64,000 nt of DNA, from NCBI GenBank assembly GCA_027475525.1, contig JAMWFC010000049.1:1861297-1925296 (forward strand), read 5' to 3'. The notes under the pieces were generated by a model, which saw nothing but the letters and a program-made list of their open reading frames with translations, did not search any database and had not been told where the DNA came from. This document shows positions 32,392 through 44,713 of this stretch, piece by piece; position 1 is the first letter of the stretch; each line of letters starts with the position of its first letter. Made by a program: the position numbers and the translations under genes. The stretch comes from Macrolepiota albuminosa (taxonomy: Eukaryota; Basidiomycota; Agaricomycetes; Agaricales; Agaricaceae).

Positions 32392-35300
32392 TTATCTATC
32401 TGGAGGTCTCCGCTCCCAGTCAGACATGGGGTCACGTATACCCACTAAAACCTCAGCTTGCCTAGGCCAATTCCTCGGCAAGTCACCTTCATCTATTAGC
32501 AGGCTCTTCCAGGTTTCCTTCACCATTCCTACGTTTATTTTGTTTTTCTTGTATCCAGCCTTAGTTGCCAGGAGGCAGTCTAATCTCAGCCTTACCATTA
32601 GTCGTCTGGTGATGATGTTGACGATCATTCTTTCCGTCAGTTGGCTGTCCCCCTGTTTGTTCTCGTCCGTTATTACTCTCTTGAATCTCAGGGCCCATAT
32701 CGCTGTTGCGGCTTCTGTTATCAATATCCTATAGAGCCTCGTGTCGCCTCTTAGCGTTTTCCCATTTCGGGTCTTACATCTCATTGCCCCGCTGCCCATT
32801 ATATCTCCCAGGTTTGGTTTCTGCCATGTTTTCTTCCTTCTTTTCCACCATTCTTCGACTGCCCTCCATACGGTTTGCTGGCCCGGGGCTCTGCATTCCA
32901 GGAGTATGTGCTCCATTGAGTCTTCACAGTCGCATACTGCGCAGACCGCTCTTCCTTCATATCCTGGTATATTTTTCCAGTATTTTCCAACCCTGTAGAT
33001 TCCGTGTATATTCTTCCAAAGAAATTCCCTTGTTGTGTGTGGGAAGTCTTTCTGGTGCACTGATGACCATATTTTGGCCTCCGTCAGGGTTTCTCCTGTC
33101 GCCTCGTAGATCGATTTCTTTATTGCGGTTATGTTTTCTCTGGTTGTTCTCTGAACCTTATCATTATCAGAGTAGCGTTGCTGTACCCCTTTGTATAGGA
33201 GCGACTGTGTTGCTGAGGCCAGTTTAGCTCCTCTTGTCCATCTTCCGGCCCCGTATGCATCGTCTGGTTGGGTTGATTTTGGTAGCTCCGCCCCTAACTT
33301 TGCGAGTTCATCAGCTTTTTCGTTTCCTTCTTCGCCACTATGCCCTTTTACCCATTCGAACCATGTTGGGCCTGTTCTTTCCTCTATTTTATCCCTTGCC
33401 AGTCTGATTCTTGGGCCATTTTTCACTCCGATCCATCCTTTTTCATCCCAGTTCGCTATGTTTTTTGTTAAGCTCTTGATTGCATATTTAGAGTCGCTTC
33501 TTATGTACAGTATGCCTTCTCTCTCCGTTGCCGCTGCACATTGTATGGCATACACTTCTCCTGTCTGATTGGACTGTGTTAAGCCCGGCACCCTCGCGCT
33601 GACGTTTCTGCACGTCCCCTCTCTAAACCATACTCCGCTGCCTGCTTCTGCGTCTTCCTCACCATTCTTAACGCATGACCCGTCTGTGTATGCTATTGTT
33701 AGATTTTGCGGGCCTGTCCTTGGCTCCTGGTAGTCTTGTACTGGGGTGTTGATGGGGTCCTCCATGAACACCCTGACCGCTTCCCCTATCTTCTTTATTT
33801 CTCCCCTGGACCGGTATACAATTATCTTAGGGTCGGGGGGGGCGTTCTCATGGTCGGTGTCTCTTCTTCCAGCTCCTGGTCTCCAGTTGATACCGAGTTT
33901 TAGGATCTGGTTACCCATAAATAGGGTACACGTTCCCGGGGTTGGACAGCCCCTAGCTGTGTCGTCCAGGCAGAAGTGGCACCTGCAGAAGTCGTTGTTT
34001 CTGTGGTTTTGGTTTGCCAGTCTTGCTATCGTCATGCAGGCATCCCCCACTGTCGTGATCCCATGGACCTGTCTCATGTGTTTGCTCCTTTCAGAGTTGT
34101 CATCTCTCTTCTCTCCCTCATTTACTCCTGGGTGATGCCACATTGGCATTTCCATCTTCGCATTGTCTGATAGATTTTGGTCGCTTACTTTAACGTCATT
34201 TTTCCTTCCTGTTTCCAGCATCTTTTTCAGGTCTGTTGGGAGTGTCGAAGTGTTCTTTGTTTTTACCTTCCAGGTTTGGAGGATCGGGTTCACCCCATCT
34301 TGTGGGCCCTCTATTTTATCTCCCCTCCTTGCATTGCGCCTTATTAACTCATCCGCTAGGTATGCCCACGTGGGCCTTGTTTTGCCCAGCCTCATATAGT
34401 CTTTCAACCACGATAAATGGATCGCCTCGTTCCTGCTTCTGATGTCTAGTAGTCCTCTACCCCCTTCCTCGATGGGCTTGTGGAGAGTGTCCTTTGTGAC
34501 TCGAGGTGTTGAGTTTCCCCACATGTACGTCCTGATTATTCTTTCTAGTTTATCCTCAATCTCTTTCAGCATTCCTTGGACTTTTGTCAAGTAGAATGTC
34601 ATCCCGCCTGCAAACATGCTTATTATGTGGCGTCTTCCCTTCATTGAGGGGTTTGATTTTTCCCATTGCTTCAGCATCCTTTCTACCTTTGTTATTGTTG
34701 GGGTCCATGGGTCCCCATTCTCTATCCCATTGCCAACCCAGCTTCCGAGAATGCGCACCATTTCGCCTTCTCTTGCTATTTTTATGCCTTCTGGAATTTC
34801 GTTTCCTACATCTTCTGGGTGTACTCTTCGTTTTTCTCGTACCCTCCTTCTGTAATTTATCGGTCCTATGGGTATGACTTCTGTCTTTTTTATATTGAAT
34901 TTCGCTCCTGATGCTTTGCACCATTTTTCCAGTATTTCCTCCAATTCATCAAAACCATCTTCCTTAGACAGGAAGACCGTCGTATCGTCGGCAAACAGCA
35001 ATGTCACTAGTCTTTCTCTCATCCCGGGGGCTTTAAACCCCTTAATATCTGAGTTCCGTAGCACCGTTGCAAGTGGCTCGATGGCTATGTTAAATAGGAG
35101 GCATGACAGGGGGTCCCCTTGTCATACCCCTCTCGTTATCTTATAGGGTTTGCTAGTCACTCTGTTCACAGTTATCTCCGTCTCAGCTGTTTTATATAAG
35201 GTTTTTACTGTATTGATAAAGTTTTCTGGGAGGTCGTATTCTCTTAAGACTTTCCAGAGGTAGTCGTGGGTTATCTTATCGTATGCCTTCTCCTGGTCTA

Positions 35301-37638
35301 ATGCTACTATTACTCCTTCCTCATTCATTTCTTCGGCGTAGTCTATTATTAGTTTAACTGTTTTCACCTGGTTGTAGATGCTCCTCCCCTTCATGAATCC
35401 AGCTTGGTCTGTGTGTATTATATCCGGGATTGCTTCAGCCAGTTTGTTTTGCAGTGCCCTCGTAAGGATCTTGTAGTCGGAATTCAATACCGTGATCGGT
35501 CTGTAGTTGGCTATATCAGCTTTGTCATTCTTCTTGTATAGCGGGCACATCCAGCCCTTTGTGAAGCACGTTCCATCCTCTATTCCGTTCTTTTCTATGT
35601 CTTCAATGACTAAACCTAGTGTCTGTACTATATCGAAGCCTTCTTCTCCCTTCTTCTTTCTAACCTTACTTCTGCTATTCAGTATTTTGTATAATTCCAC
35701 TGGTATGCTGTCCGGTCCCGGAGCTTTACCATTTGGTTGTGTTTCCAGCGCTTTGTTTACCTCACTACGTGTGAGTCTCTTCGCTAGTTTTGCCTTTTGT
35801 GATTGGGGGATTTTTACCTTGATCTCACTTAGTACTCTGCTTATTTCCGCCTCCCGTTGTTCCTCATCCTGTGTTAGGCCCTCTTTTTGAAGGTCCTCGT
35901 GGTGACACCTGGCTATCTCTGCCATCTCCTTGGTTTTGGATGTGTATTGTCATGCGTCAGTTTCGCTTTCAGGTGTGTTTTCAATATTTTTTCTCTTTAA
36001 CCTACTTATTATGTCTCTTGGTTTCCTCTCCTTGTTCTGGTTTGACCACTGGCGGCAGATTGATTCCGAGTACATGTGGATATTGGCTCTTGTTGCCTCT
36101 ACACCACCACTATGCTTTTGCGTAAGCTTCAATTTCAGTTCCTCCCCTAGTATTCCTGCAGTCATCATTCTTTCACTTTCGTCCAGTTTTGTGTCATTTA
36201 ATACCTGCTTTATCGATCGCTCCAGTTTCTTTATTCTTCTGTCCAATGGGGCTATCATTGTTTTTGATCTTTCCTTAGCCATTCTTACCACCTCCTCTTT
36301 CAGGCTTTGCCAAGTTTCTTGTATGCTGGTGTGCTGTCAATCGGGCCATCGGCCATACCTTTTGCAATCCCTCTGCCATTCTATTTTCTTCTGCACCGTG
36401 AGAGCTAGCTCCTCTATGCTTTTTATTAGTTTCCTGTCGTTCAATAGGTGCAGTGGCCAGGGCCACCTGCCCTTGCCTATGAATGGATCCCCAAAGTTTT
36501 CTATCTTTACTGTGACCATTTTATGGTCTGTTGGTATTGCTGTTTCCTTAGTTGCCCATTCTGCTACGTTATCTAATATATCTTGTGTGGTGTATATCCT
36601 GTCTATTCGGGACTCTGATCCGGTTGCTTTTTGTGTTAGTGTGTATTCTTTAGTATCTGGGTGGGTTTCTCTCCAGCCGTCGTTCAGTTGGAGAGTGGTC
36701 ATCAATTCATGCAAGGATGATGTGGCTGCCGTGTTGTCTCTGTGGCTCGGCAGTCTGTCTATTGCGTCTTCTACTAAGTTAAAATCACCTAGGATTATAT
36801 CCGGATAGGGAAGTTGCATTGTCCTGTTACTCCATTTCTGTCTCAGCTTTTCCCAGAACTCTCCGTTCTCTTTTGGGGCATTGGGTGCGTAGATGTTTAG
36901 GATTGTCAGCACTTTTCTTGCATGCCATGGTATGGTCATCAAGATTGCTCTTCCTGGGATAACTGTTTTCACTTTTGCTCCCTCCCAGTTCAATATGCTT
37001 TTATTTACTGCAAAAGCTACTCCTTTTGAGTTTGGCTGGTTCGGATCAGCAGAGTTATAAATTGCTATGTTTCTCAGGCTTTCATTCAGTTCTAGCGCTT
37101 GACTTTCATCCAGGTGTGTTTCTTGTACCGCTAGTATACTCAATCTGTTTGTTTTCATCACTCTGTTTATCTTGTTCCACTTATGACTTGCGTTGTAGAT
37201 TGTTGTCGCTCCCCTCCCCTGGATATTAAGTGTTCCTATCCTTATGTTCGCTCTTGTATTTTTTTGTATTCTCTTCTTCGATTCTCTGGGTCTTGTTCTG
37301 GTTCGGGCATGGCCTGGTTGTGAGTGCCCGCTTTCCAGTTCGGTGTTATTGCTTGTTTCCATTAGCGCTTCCTCTTCTCTGTCGCTTGTCGTTCCCTCGT
37401 CAGGGCTTCCCATTGGTGTTGGGGTTCTCCTTGGGGGTCCCGAGTCTTCTATTTGTTCCTCCTCTCTCCAAGTCCTCTCCGTCGAATCTATTCTATTATT
37501 CCGAGGGGAAACCCCCCTTGAGATGGTTGGGCAGCTGCTGCACGGATGGGTGGACCCTTCATTGCTGCTGTCTCCTCCTGCCCCTAGGGTACATGCTCCG
37601 GGATCCTCCATCCCATTCATCCCCTGTAATACAATCAT
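32392..37638 (-). pseudogene. LINE ORF2: endonuclease, RT, RNase H
   Basis: One continuous minus-strand frame over 5.2 kb, broken by three TGA codons (36337, 35950, 35122). Endonuclease: IRIGTLNIQGRGATTIYN, ILAVQETHLDE, ILGDFNLVED and IPTDHKMVTVKI (metal-binding Glu, Asp-x-Asn, catalytic His). RT: NGKAPGPDSIPVELYKIL, NYRPITVLNSDYKILTRAL, IVALDQEKAYDKITHDYLW and the active site LLFADDTTVFLS. RNase H: IAYTDGSC, GEVYAIQCAAA, YIRSDSKYAIKSL and GNEKADELAKLGAEL, a complete Asp-Glu-Asp-Asp set. The tail has CAVCDCEDSMEHILLEC. Each TGA fits loss of an Arg CGA (for example RGV-stop-QGDPLSC, where the family reads RGVRQGDPLS). No frameshift is evident. Confidence 0.92.
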
Positions 37639-37830
37639 TGGAGCAATCGATGTATGGCCCCCAGTTTACGATCATTGTCTGGGGGACTGGTGGGCTTTCC
37701 AGCCCATAGGTCCTCAACCCACTCTGTTGAGGCCTATTTTCCATGGCCACGCTGTCATATCCACCGCATTGCCTTTATTCCAGGTCCGGCTGAGGTTTCG
37801 AATGACTTAGTCTCTCACGACACGCCTCGG

Positions 37831-38366
37831 GTGACCTAAATAGGTCGGCGTTTGTTAATGGCAACCCTCGAGTTAGCCATTGCCTCCTATGTTTGGAGGG
37901 ATCGCCCGAGGCTTCGGGGGTTAAGAAAATTGCGCGTCACATGTCACGTGGAGTCATCGCACGTGACAACGACGGAACGTTGGAACCCCGCATTTTATCG
38001 CAACTGCATCTACATCCACGTCTATACCAAGACATGATGTATCTCCACCGTCCCCATCCTCGTCATCACGTTATCACAACCCAAGGCCATAGAACCGGAT
38101 GACCTCGACCTCGACCTTGAGCAGGGTCTTGGCCTAGGCGCAGGCGACGGGGGCTGCGAGTCTGGACCTTCGGGAGGAATAGGTGGGGGCAACATCTGAT
38201 GTGGATGTGGTAGATTGATGCCAGTTCCTAGACCTATGCCAGGATTACTAGATATATGCACTTGTTCGGAGGGAGGAGACGGAGAAAAAGCTTTATCAAC
38301 TAAAGCACATGTAATCAGGCATAGTGAGAGAGGAGAATCACAAGACGGAGGTTCGTGTTTTGGTAT
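37831..38366. other. No clear gene
   Basis: A minus-strand Pro/Arg/Ser-rich frame (38022-38261, with PSPAPRPRPCSRSRSRSS) occurs here without recognisable homology; it may extend the remnant at 38367-38839 or be chance. Confidence 0.3.
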
Positions 38367-38839
38367 TTAAACTAACTCTTGTACTGGAGTTGATTTTGCC
38401 GAGTTCACCGTTGCGTTAAGAAGGCTGAAAAAAAGTTTCTGTTGTGGATTCACATTTGGCTTTGTTTGGATCGTATTCTGTACTCGACGCAACCCAGAAA
38501 AAATAGGCTGAGCACCTGCATGTCCATTCCCGTGCGCTGGCCTGAAAGTGCTTGGTTTTTTGAGACTGACCGGGTTCTCCTGCTGATTTAGACTATGCGT
38601 AAGCAAGAAAAGTTTGGGCGGCCCTGTTGCCGGTGCCTTCAAGTCCTGTCAACTGAAAGTCAGAGTCTGGTGGTCCATCAAGAAAGAATTTGACCCCAAG
38701 AAAGTAGAGTAACCAAGAAAAAGCGAGCAAATGGTGATGGTCAGGAAGAAAGAGCCTCAGCATTGCCCGAGAACACGAAGACGCGCTGGTGCGTGCATAT
38801 CACGTGCTACGTCTCGTGACAATGATAGACATTTGGAAG
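38367..38839 (-). pseudogene. Possible 3' part of the disrupted TRIP4/RQT4-like gene
   Basis: Just beyond the 3' LTR fragment, the minus strand encodes SLSRDVARDMHAPARLRVL, a charged helix that could continue the helix cut at 44714 (ITRIETEIADTTLKEQL). Further on comes a 91-codon frame, PATGPPKLFLLTHSLNQQEN to AQPIFSGLRRVQNTIQTK, of unknown identity. The link rests on strand, order and helix character only. Confidence 0.3.
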
Positions 38840-38967
38840 TAGGAGAAAATGACAATAATTGTGGATACTTATGAGACCGGAACTTCGAGAATGAAAAGGA
38901 GTTCAAAATAGGGTGTATAACCATAAAATAAATAAATAAATAAATCAACTTATGCTTAATCATGACA
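38840..38967 (-). repeat. Truncated 3' LTR
   Basis: This 128-bp block matches 44586-44713 with only a few differences, including the shared AAATAAATAAATAAAT run. Similarity stops abruptly at 38840, where the other LTR continues another 170 bp. Confidence 0.88.
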
Positions 38968-38970
38968 TTA

Positions 38971-38980
38971 CCCTCCTTTT
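38971..38980 (-). other. Polypurine tract
   Basis: AAAAGGAGGG on the minus strand, three bases before the 3' LTR. Confidence 0.7.
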
Positions 38981-39096
38981 AAGGCGAGTACTCCGGACGA
39001 GCTTAGAAGTACGTCAGTTAAAGGGGCTGGAATGGGTACGAATATAAGGCTATTGTAGTCCGTCAATGATATTCGTCGCGCAGCGGCCGGATTTGA

Positions 39097-40163
39097 TCAA
39101 TGAAAGTCGGTAATTAGATCTGGGCATTTGGCGTTAACACGTGTTTCGAGCTCCCATGTATCTCTCGACGTCGCCTGATCCTTCCACCTGAGTAAATATT
39201 CTAGTTTGTTATTTCTAAGTCGTGAGTCGAGAATGACTGAAGGTTCCCAGTTTTCTCCCCTAACATTTAGCGTCACGCGAGGAATGGGGCAGTTAAAGTT
39301 GTCTCCCGTATATCGACGAAGTTTTGTCACATTAAATGTTGGATGCATGCGCCAAGATTTGGGCAATTTAAGTTCGTACGCATGGGATGAATGTTTTTTC
39401 GTAATAGGAAATGGACTGAGGTGTTTCCAATCGAGTTTCTTCTTCGGCCTCCCTGTGAAAATGTGTTCGGCGTTGAGCCAGACTTTGTCCCCTACTTGAT
39501 ATTCTTCCGGTTGACAATGTCGATCATAGAAACGTTTCATGTCTTCCGCTGCTCCATTTAGCGCGGCTTTGGTTTCCTCCCGTACTTCCTTCATTTGCGA
39601 GGCAAACTCTTCCGCTGATTCCGTGTTTCTGGATGTAGGGGTCGGGTCAAGTCCTGTGTTAACTTCTCGCCCTTTGTTTATGAAAAAAGGGGACTTTCCG
39701 GTAGCGCTTGAGGCTCGGTTATTGTAACAGAATTCAGCAAGGGGTAACCACGTAGCCCAATCATCCATGTGATAGTTTACAAATAGTCTAAGATATTGTT
39801 CAATTTCCTGATTTATGCGTTCCGTTTGTCCGTCAGTTTGTGGGTGGTGAGCCGTCGAGATATTGCGTGATATTCCCAATAAAGTGTAAAGTTTCTTCGT
39901 GAAGGCGGAAGCAAATTGTGATCCCCTATCGCTGATGACAGTGTAGGGTAGACCCTCGTGACGCCATACATGATCCCTAAATAAGAGTGCCGCACCTTCT
40001 GAATCAATTTCTTTATTACAAGGGATTGCGAAAATGCGTTTACTAAAACGGTCGACTACTATCATTATGGCGTCATATCCCATCGAAACGGGTAACCCTG
40101 TGATGAAATCGGTCAAGATTATTTGAAAGGGGAACTCCGGAATTTCGTTGGGTGACAGTAAGC
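39097..40163 (-). CDS. Gypsy integrase with chromodomain (intact frame)
   Basis: A 339-codon frame from MTDFITGLPVSMGYDAIM. The DDE core is complete: Asp in IVVDRFSKRIFAIP, Asp in VISDRGSQFASAF, Glu in DGQTERINQEIEQY. The C-terminal half has QVGDKVWLNAEHIFTGRPKK and LRRYTGDNF, then a chromodomain-like region, NNKLEYLLRWKDQATSRDTW. It is separated from the RNase H part by one TGA at 40165 (KP-stop-GLL), in the same frame, so the ancestral polyprotein was continuous. It inserts element cDNA into chromatin. Confidence 0.9.
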
Positions 40164-40164
40164 C

Positions 40165-42673
40165 TCATGGCTTTTGGGGAAAAATCTTTGTTTGCTGACA
40201 TTTTCTGCACCCGTCGACATATTTGTTGATATATTCCGTCATCTTGGACCACCAGTAGTTTCGAGTTATAAGTTTCTTTGTCTTAAACCTTCCCGGATGT
40301 CCCGCAGTAGTTGAGTCATGATAAAGTTCTAAGATATGTCTCTTTACTTCCTCGTCCTGTATCACTATCAATCCGTCTCGGAAAGTAAGTCCATCTTTTT
40401 GTTCCCATTGCGCGAACTTGTCCTTTTCATTAATTGGTACTTGATCTTTCTTTTTTAAGGTTTCTATTATCTTATCCCCTTCCATCGCCATTGTTACCGC
40501 GCTCTCGATGAGTAACGCCGATATGTGCTCAGCTGAAATCAAGGTAATGTCTCTGTTGTCATTCTCTACCCCTTTCTTATGATCCGGTCTTCGAGATAAG
40601 GAATCAGGTTTCAGCATGCTTTTCCCCGGTTTGTGTCTGAGTATGTAATCATAGTCTGCGAGGAAACCAGACCAGTGTGCTTGCCGTCGATTCAATTTAC
40701 GCGCTGTTAGGAAGTATTCTAGATTTTTGTGATCCGTCCAAACTTCGATTGTATGACGGCTACCCTGCACGAGGTGACGCCACTCCTCCAGTGCTCTGAT
40801 GATGGCTAACATTTCCTTATTGTGTATTTCATAATTTCTTTCCGTTGCAGAAAATCCCTTTGAATAGTATGCGACAGGGTGCCATTCACCGTTCTGCTTT
40901 TGTGATAACACGGCTCCCAAGGCGTAGTCCGACGCATCGGCTTCAATTTTAAAGGGCTCGTCATCACTAGCAAGGGCTAAGACAGGGGAAGAGGTTAATT
41001 TAGTCTTAAGGGTATGAAACAAATGACCGCATTCAGTTGTCCATCGAAATCCTTGGTTTTTTCTTGTAAGTCGATACAGGGGTTGAGCAACTGACACAAA
41101 ACTTTTGATGAATTTTCGATAGAAATTGCAGAATCCAAGAAAAGATTGTGTTTGGAGCTGGCCACTCGCTAATTGCAGCTAACTTAGCAGGATCCATTTC
41201 TACTTTTCCTTCTCCGATAATTACTCCAAGATATTCTATTTTAGGTTTTTCGAATTCGCATTTTTCAGGTTTCAAGTAAAGTTTATTCCTTTCTAAGATT
41301 TCCAAGACTTCAAGAACCACTTTCCAATGTTCCGCGAGAGTTTTGGTATATATTAAAATGTCATCCATGTATACCATTACGACGCCGTGGAGTATTAAAT
41401 CTTTAAGCAGGTTGTCCATCATCGTTTGGAAGGTAGCTGGTGAGTTGCAAAGTCCAAAGAACATCACGGTCAGTTTGAATAGCCCCCGATTGGTCAAAAA
41501 TGCGGCTTTATGTTCATCCCCCTCTTTGATTCGGATATTGTTAAACCCCCATCTTACATCCATCTTAGAGAATACACGTGCGTGCCGTAACTTATTGATG
41601 ATCTCTGAAATTAATGGCAGTGGATAGGCATTTTTCACCGTTACCGCATTTAGTTTTTGATAGTCTTGGACTGGTCTCAGTTTTCCATCCTTTTTCCTTA
41701 CAAAGAAAAATTCTGATCCCCATGGTGACTTCGACTTGCGTATACGTCCGCTTTTAAGATTTTCTTCCAAAAACTGATCAAGTTCCTTTTGTTCTTGAGG
41801 ACTGATTGGATAAACCTTTGCCGCTTTATTGGGTGCCGTTCCGGGTAATAAGTTGATTGCGTGGTCCCACGGTCTCCGTGGAGGTAAGTTATCAAACCCT
41901 TCTTTCTCGAACACTACTTTATATGGTTCATAGTATTGTTCGGGAATCATTTCTCTCATAGTCTTTTTCCGCTCCCGCTCTTTCTCCTTTTGTGCGATCT
42001 GCTGGGAAATATTTGTTGTTGCATTGATCCTTAATATTGCCGATGCTGGCATGCGACTTTTCTTGAAGAAAAGGCTGTCAAAAACCCCTACATCAGGGTT
42101 AAAAAATCGTATATACTGATGACCTTCTTTTAGCCATCTGAATTTCTTTGTCTTTTCATGTTCCGTTCCCTTTTCGTTCACTATTTCCTCTTTCATTGTT
42201 TGCTTCCGTTCCTTTTTCTTACGCTCTCTCGTTTTGGCTTCCCTTTTTAGCCTATCGATTCTTCCTCTTCCGCAAGAACTTGGACACCAGCTGAAACTTA
42301 TTTCTCCCGTCTCCCAGTTTATTTCGGGGTTATGCTTCTCTAGCCAATTGTGCCCGATTATGACATCTGATCTTCCTATATTTGCTACATAAAAGTAAAC
42401 CTTCTCGGAATGATTCTTATATCTCATTTTTAAAGGTACGAATTCTGTTATTGACCCATTTTCGTTCTTTGATCCGTCCACATTAAAAACTGGAATGGCG
42501 CGTGGCAACTTTTGAACAGGTAATTTATGTTCCCGAGCAAATTCTTTGTGAATAAACATGTTAGTGGCTCCCGAGTCCAGAAGCCCCTCTACTGTCAGTG
42601 TTTCATGATTGTCTAACCGGCGCAATTCTATGTTGACTAAGGTTGAGGTTTTTTGAGTAGTGTTTATGGTCAT
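40165..42673 (-). pseudogene. Gypsy protease, reverse transcriptase and RNase H
   Basis: Minus strand. Protease: VEGLLDSGATNMFIHKEFA and VIIGHNWLEKHNPEINW. RT: LRPVQDYQKLNAVTVKNAYP, VMFFGLCNSPATFQTMMDN and active site VYMDDILIYTK. After the thumb (LAAISEWPAPNT) a deletion near 41145 removes about four codons and shifts frame; the next frame carries VAQPLYRLTRKNQGFRW. RNase H: IEADASDYALGAVLSQKQNG, EIHNKEMLAIIRALEEW, VWTDHKNLEYFLTARK. The integrase zinc motif follows (YHDSTTAGHPGRFKTKKLI, CRKCQQTKIFPQKP). The deletion hits the conserved VQSFLGF block, so the copy is inactive. Confidence 0.92.
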
Positions 42674-42799
42674 AGATTGTTGTTGTGTAGCCTCTGATTC
42701 CTTTAAATATGAAACGTCCTTTATTGATCGGTACAGGAGAAATGGAATTTATTTTGGAATCACAATCTTGCCCAGTCATTCGGCCACATGACGGGCTGT

Positions 42800-43921
42800 C
42801 TAAAAACCCTGCTTGCGTAGCTGAGCTGCTACTGCCTTCTTCATCTCATCAGTCATTTCCCCTACCTCTACCACTTTAATGACCTTGGACGAGTGACAAT
42901 TCCGTGCAATGTGACCCACCTTCCCGCAGTTGTAACACGTGGGGGGTCCACATTTACGAGTCCCGTCTACGTCCATCGCATTTGGGTCTGCAGCGGTATT
43001 TGGTTGAGTTGTATTTTTAACTGGTGCTGTCGGAGTTTGCGGAACGCTGAAATGTTTGTTCGAATTCTTCATACCATGCCTTTCTTCCTCTGCCCTTCCT
43101 GCCGTGATCTTCGACTGCCTCCACTGTCGATCTAGTAAGTCCACCTTGTCCTGCCATTCCTGCAGAGTCCTGGGAAGGGGGTCACACTGATAGATTTTCA
43201 TAAGCAGGTTTTTCTCCAGGCCCAACTTGTAGCGGTCAAGCAGCGCTGCTTCGTTCCACCTCGTGTCATGTTTGAGGTTGTCAAATTCGGTATTATACTC
43301 ATCTGCTGCTCTGTCCCCCATAACGAGGGTTCAAATCTTGGTGGCGGCGGTTTCCTGAGGAGTTCGATCTTCGAAATGGTCTCGGAAAGCGGCTTGGAAT
43401 AACGTCCAGGTTGTGAGTGCCCCATCCCTTTCGTCTTGGATGAGCTCCAACTGATTCTCCGCCCATTTGCTTGCTTTATCCCCTTTCATCAGTGCTAATG
43501 CCGTCGCTATTTTCACGTGATCCCTTAAAACCTCTGCTTGAGCAAAATACTGGTTGCAGGCACGCAAAAAATAGGCTGCCTTGTCTTTGGAGCCCTTAAA
43601 TTTGTCTGGGAGAGGAATGGTCCTCGGATTCACTGCCACGTTGATATGAGGCTGAGGGCAATTTGTAATGGCGCCAATGTTGTTTGTAGTAGCGTCGACA
43701 GACTGCGTGGTAGCTATGGCAAGCTGATTGACTGATTGAGCGGTAACATCAAGGTTGGCGGCGGTGGCACCCCAAGTGGGGATAAGATGATTGATTGCAT
43801 CAAGGATGGAAGTGATCCCGCTCTGGAGAATGCTGACTGCATCCTCTGGTGCGGTTGTGGTCATAGGGTCGGAGTCAGATGACATGGGTGTGAATAGGTA
43901 AAAGCTGTGACACGTGTGCAA
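42800..43921 (-). pseudogene. Gypsy gag with zinc knuckle
   Basis: Minus strand from MSSDSDPMTTTAPEDAVSIL (43897 region) through PLPDKFKGSKDKAAYFLRAC, MKGDKASKWAENQLELIQDE and TLFQAAFRDHFEDRTPQETA to the knuckle CYNCGKVGHIARNC (C-x2-C-x4-H-x4-C). A TGA at 43331 splits the capsid domain (KI-stop-TLVMGDRAADEYN) and fits an Arg CGA ancestor; the second half continues in the same frame. The gag ends at 42800 with a TAG, and pol continues in the same frame downstream. Confidence 0.9.
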
Positions 43922-44415
43922 GTGAAAGCTCGATATAATCAGCCGATTATATGCCTTTGGACAGCACGTGCAGGAAGCAAGTCGAGATCTTCGTCAGCCA
44001 CGAGTCGACGCGTGTTCACGCCGATAAACCAGAGAGCAGTTGTGAAATACCCAGGCTCAACGGAGTGACTACCGTCTGTTGCACTGGTGTAGGAAGAGCT
44101 GGTTCACTTAAGAACACAGGCCCAACAGTTCAGCTCTGGAGGGTGCCTCGGAGCAGCCCTTTTGTACCTACTAACTAGGGTTCCTCGCTATTTACTAACT
44201 ACCGTTAGCAGCGCCAGCAGACGGCGATGAGGATGATAGGAAAATAAATTGTACTTGGGCCTTATATGTACGCGGTTAGCGCGGAGGGCGAGTAGAGTAA
44301 AAAGTGTTGCAAGAATAAGGTGTAAAGTGTTGTCGAGTGTGACGGGGAAAACAGCGAGGACGACGCTGGCTACGGTGAGCTAGGGACCTTGGCTGAGTGT
44401 GGGACTTCGTTGCAA
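43922..44415 (-). other. Retrotransposon 5' leader
   Basis: Non-coding DNA between the 5' LTR and gag of the element. A primer-binding site should lie immediately after the LTR (minus strand TTGCAACGAAGTCCC), but I could not match it to a specific tRNA. Confidence 0.5.
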
Positions 44416-44713
44416 TGTCAGGAACTGACTTAATAATTAAATCAGAGAAAAACCAACAGCAACGAAGTGAGAATTTGCTATCGAATACATGGGCTTTTAT
44501 ACTCTACTTCTAATAATCATAAGCTAAGTCCAACCGTCCTTGTGATAACTTCAGGAGTCCGAACAATAGCGTGATAAGTAAGTTATAGGAGAAAATGACG
44601 ATAATTGTGGATACTTATGAGACCGGAACTTCGAGAATGAAAAGGAGTTCAAAATAGGGTGTATAACCGTAAAATAAATAAATAAATAAATCAACTTATG
44701 CTTAATCATGACA
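44416..44713 (-). repeat. 5' LTR, 298 bp
   Basis: Starts TGTCATGATTAAGC and ends CAGTTCCTGACA on the minus strand, with TGTCA/TGACA inverted ends. It contains a TATAAAAGCC promoter-like box near 44490. Confidence 0.82.

Larger units (their letters stand above)
32197..37830 (-). mobile_element. Non-LTR (LINE-type) retrotransposon with poly-A tail
   Basis: A minus-strand element ending in a 28-base poly-A tract (T-run 32197-32224 on the plus strand). It encodes, in one frame, an AP endonuclease, reverse transcriptase, RNase H and a terminal Cys/His motif. No LTRs and the 3' poly-A identify a target-primed non-LTR element. An ORF1 is not visible upstream, so the copy may be 5'-truncated; the 5' end at about 37.8 kb is an estimate. 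EN-RT-RNH order is seen in Tad1/I-type clades; clade assignment needs a tree. Confidence 0.9.
38840..44713 (-). mobile_element. Ty3/gypsy LTR retrotransposon, nearly complete
   Basis: A 5.9 kb minus-strand element. The 5' LTR is 44416-44713 (starts TGTCATGATT on the minus strand, ends CTGACA). The 3' LTR keeps only its first 128 bp (38840-38967). Internal order: gag, protease, RT, RNase H, integrase with chromodomain, polypurine tract. It is inserted in the coding sequence of a TRIP4/RQT4-like gene. Defects: a TGA in gag, a frameshift in RT's end, a TGA before the integrase and the truncated 3' LTR, so it cannot move on its own. Confidence 0.92.

Noticed and set aside
35507..36808. Long plus-strand open frames across the LINE
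   Set aside because: They are hydrophobic or Ser/Cys-rich complements of the minus-strand EN-RT frame, which carries all catalytic motifs.
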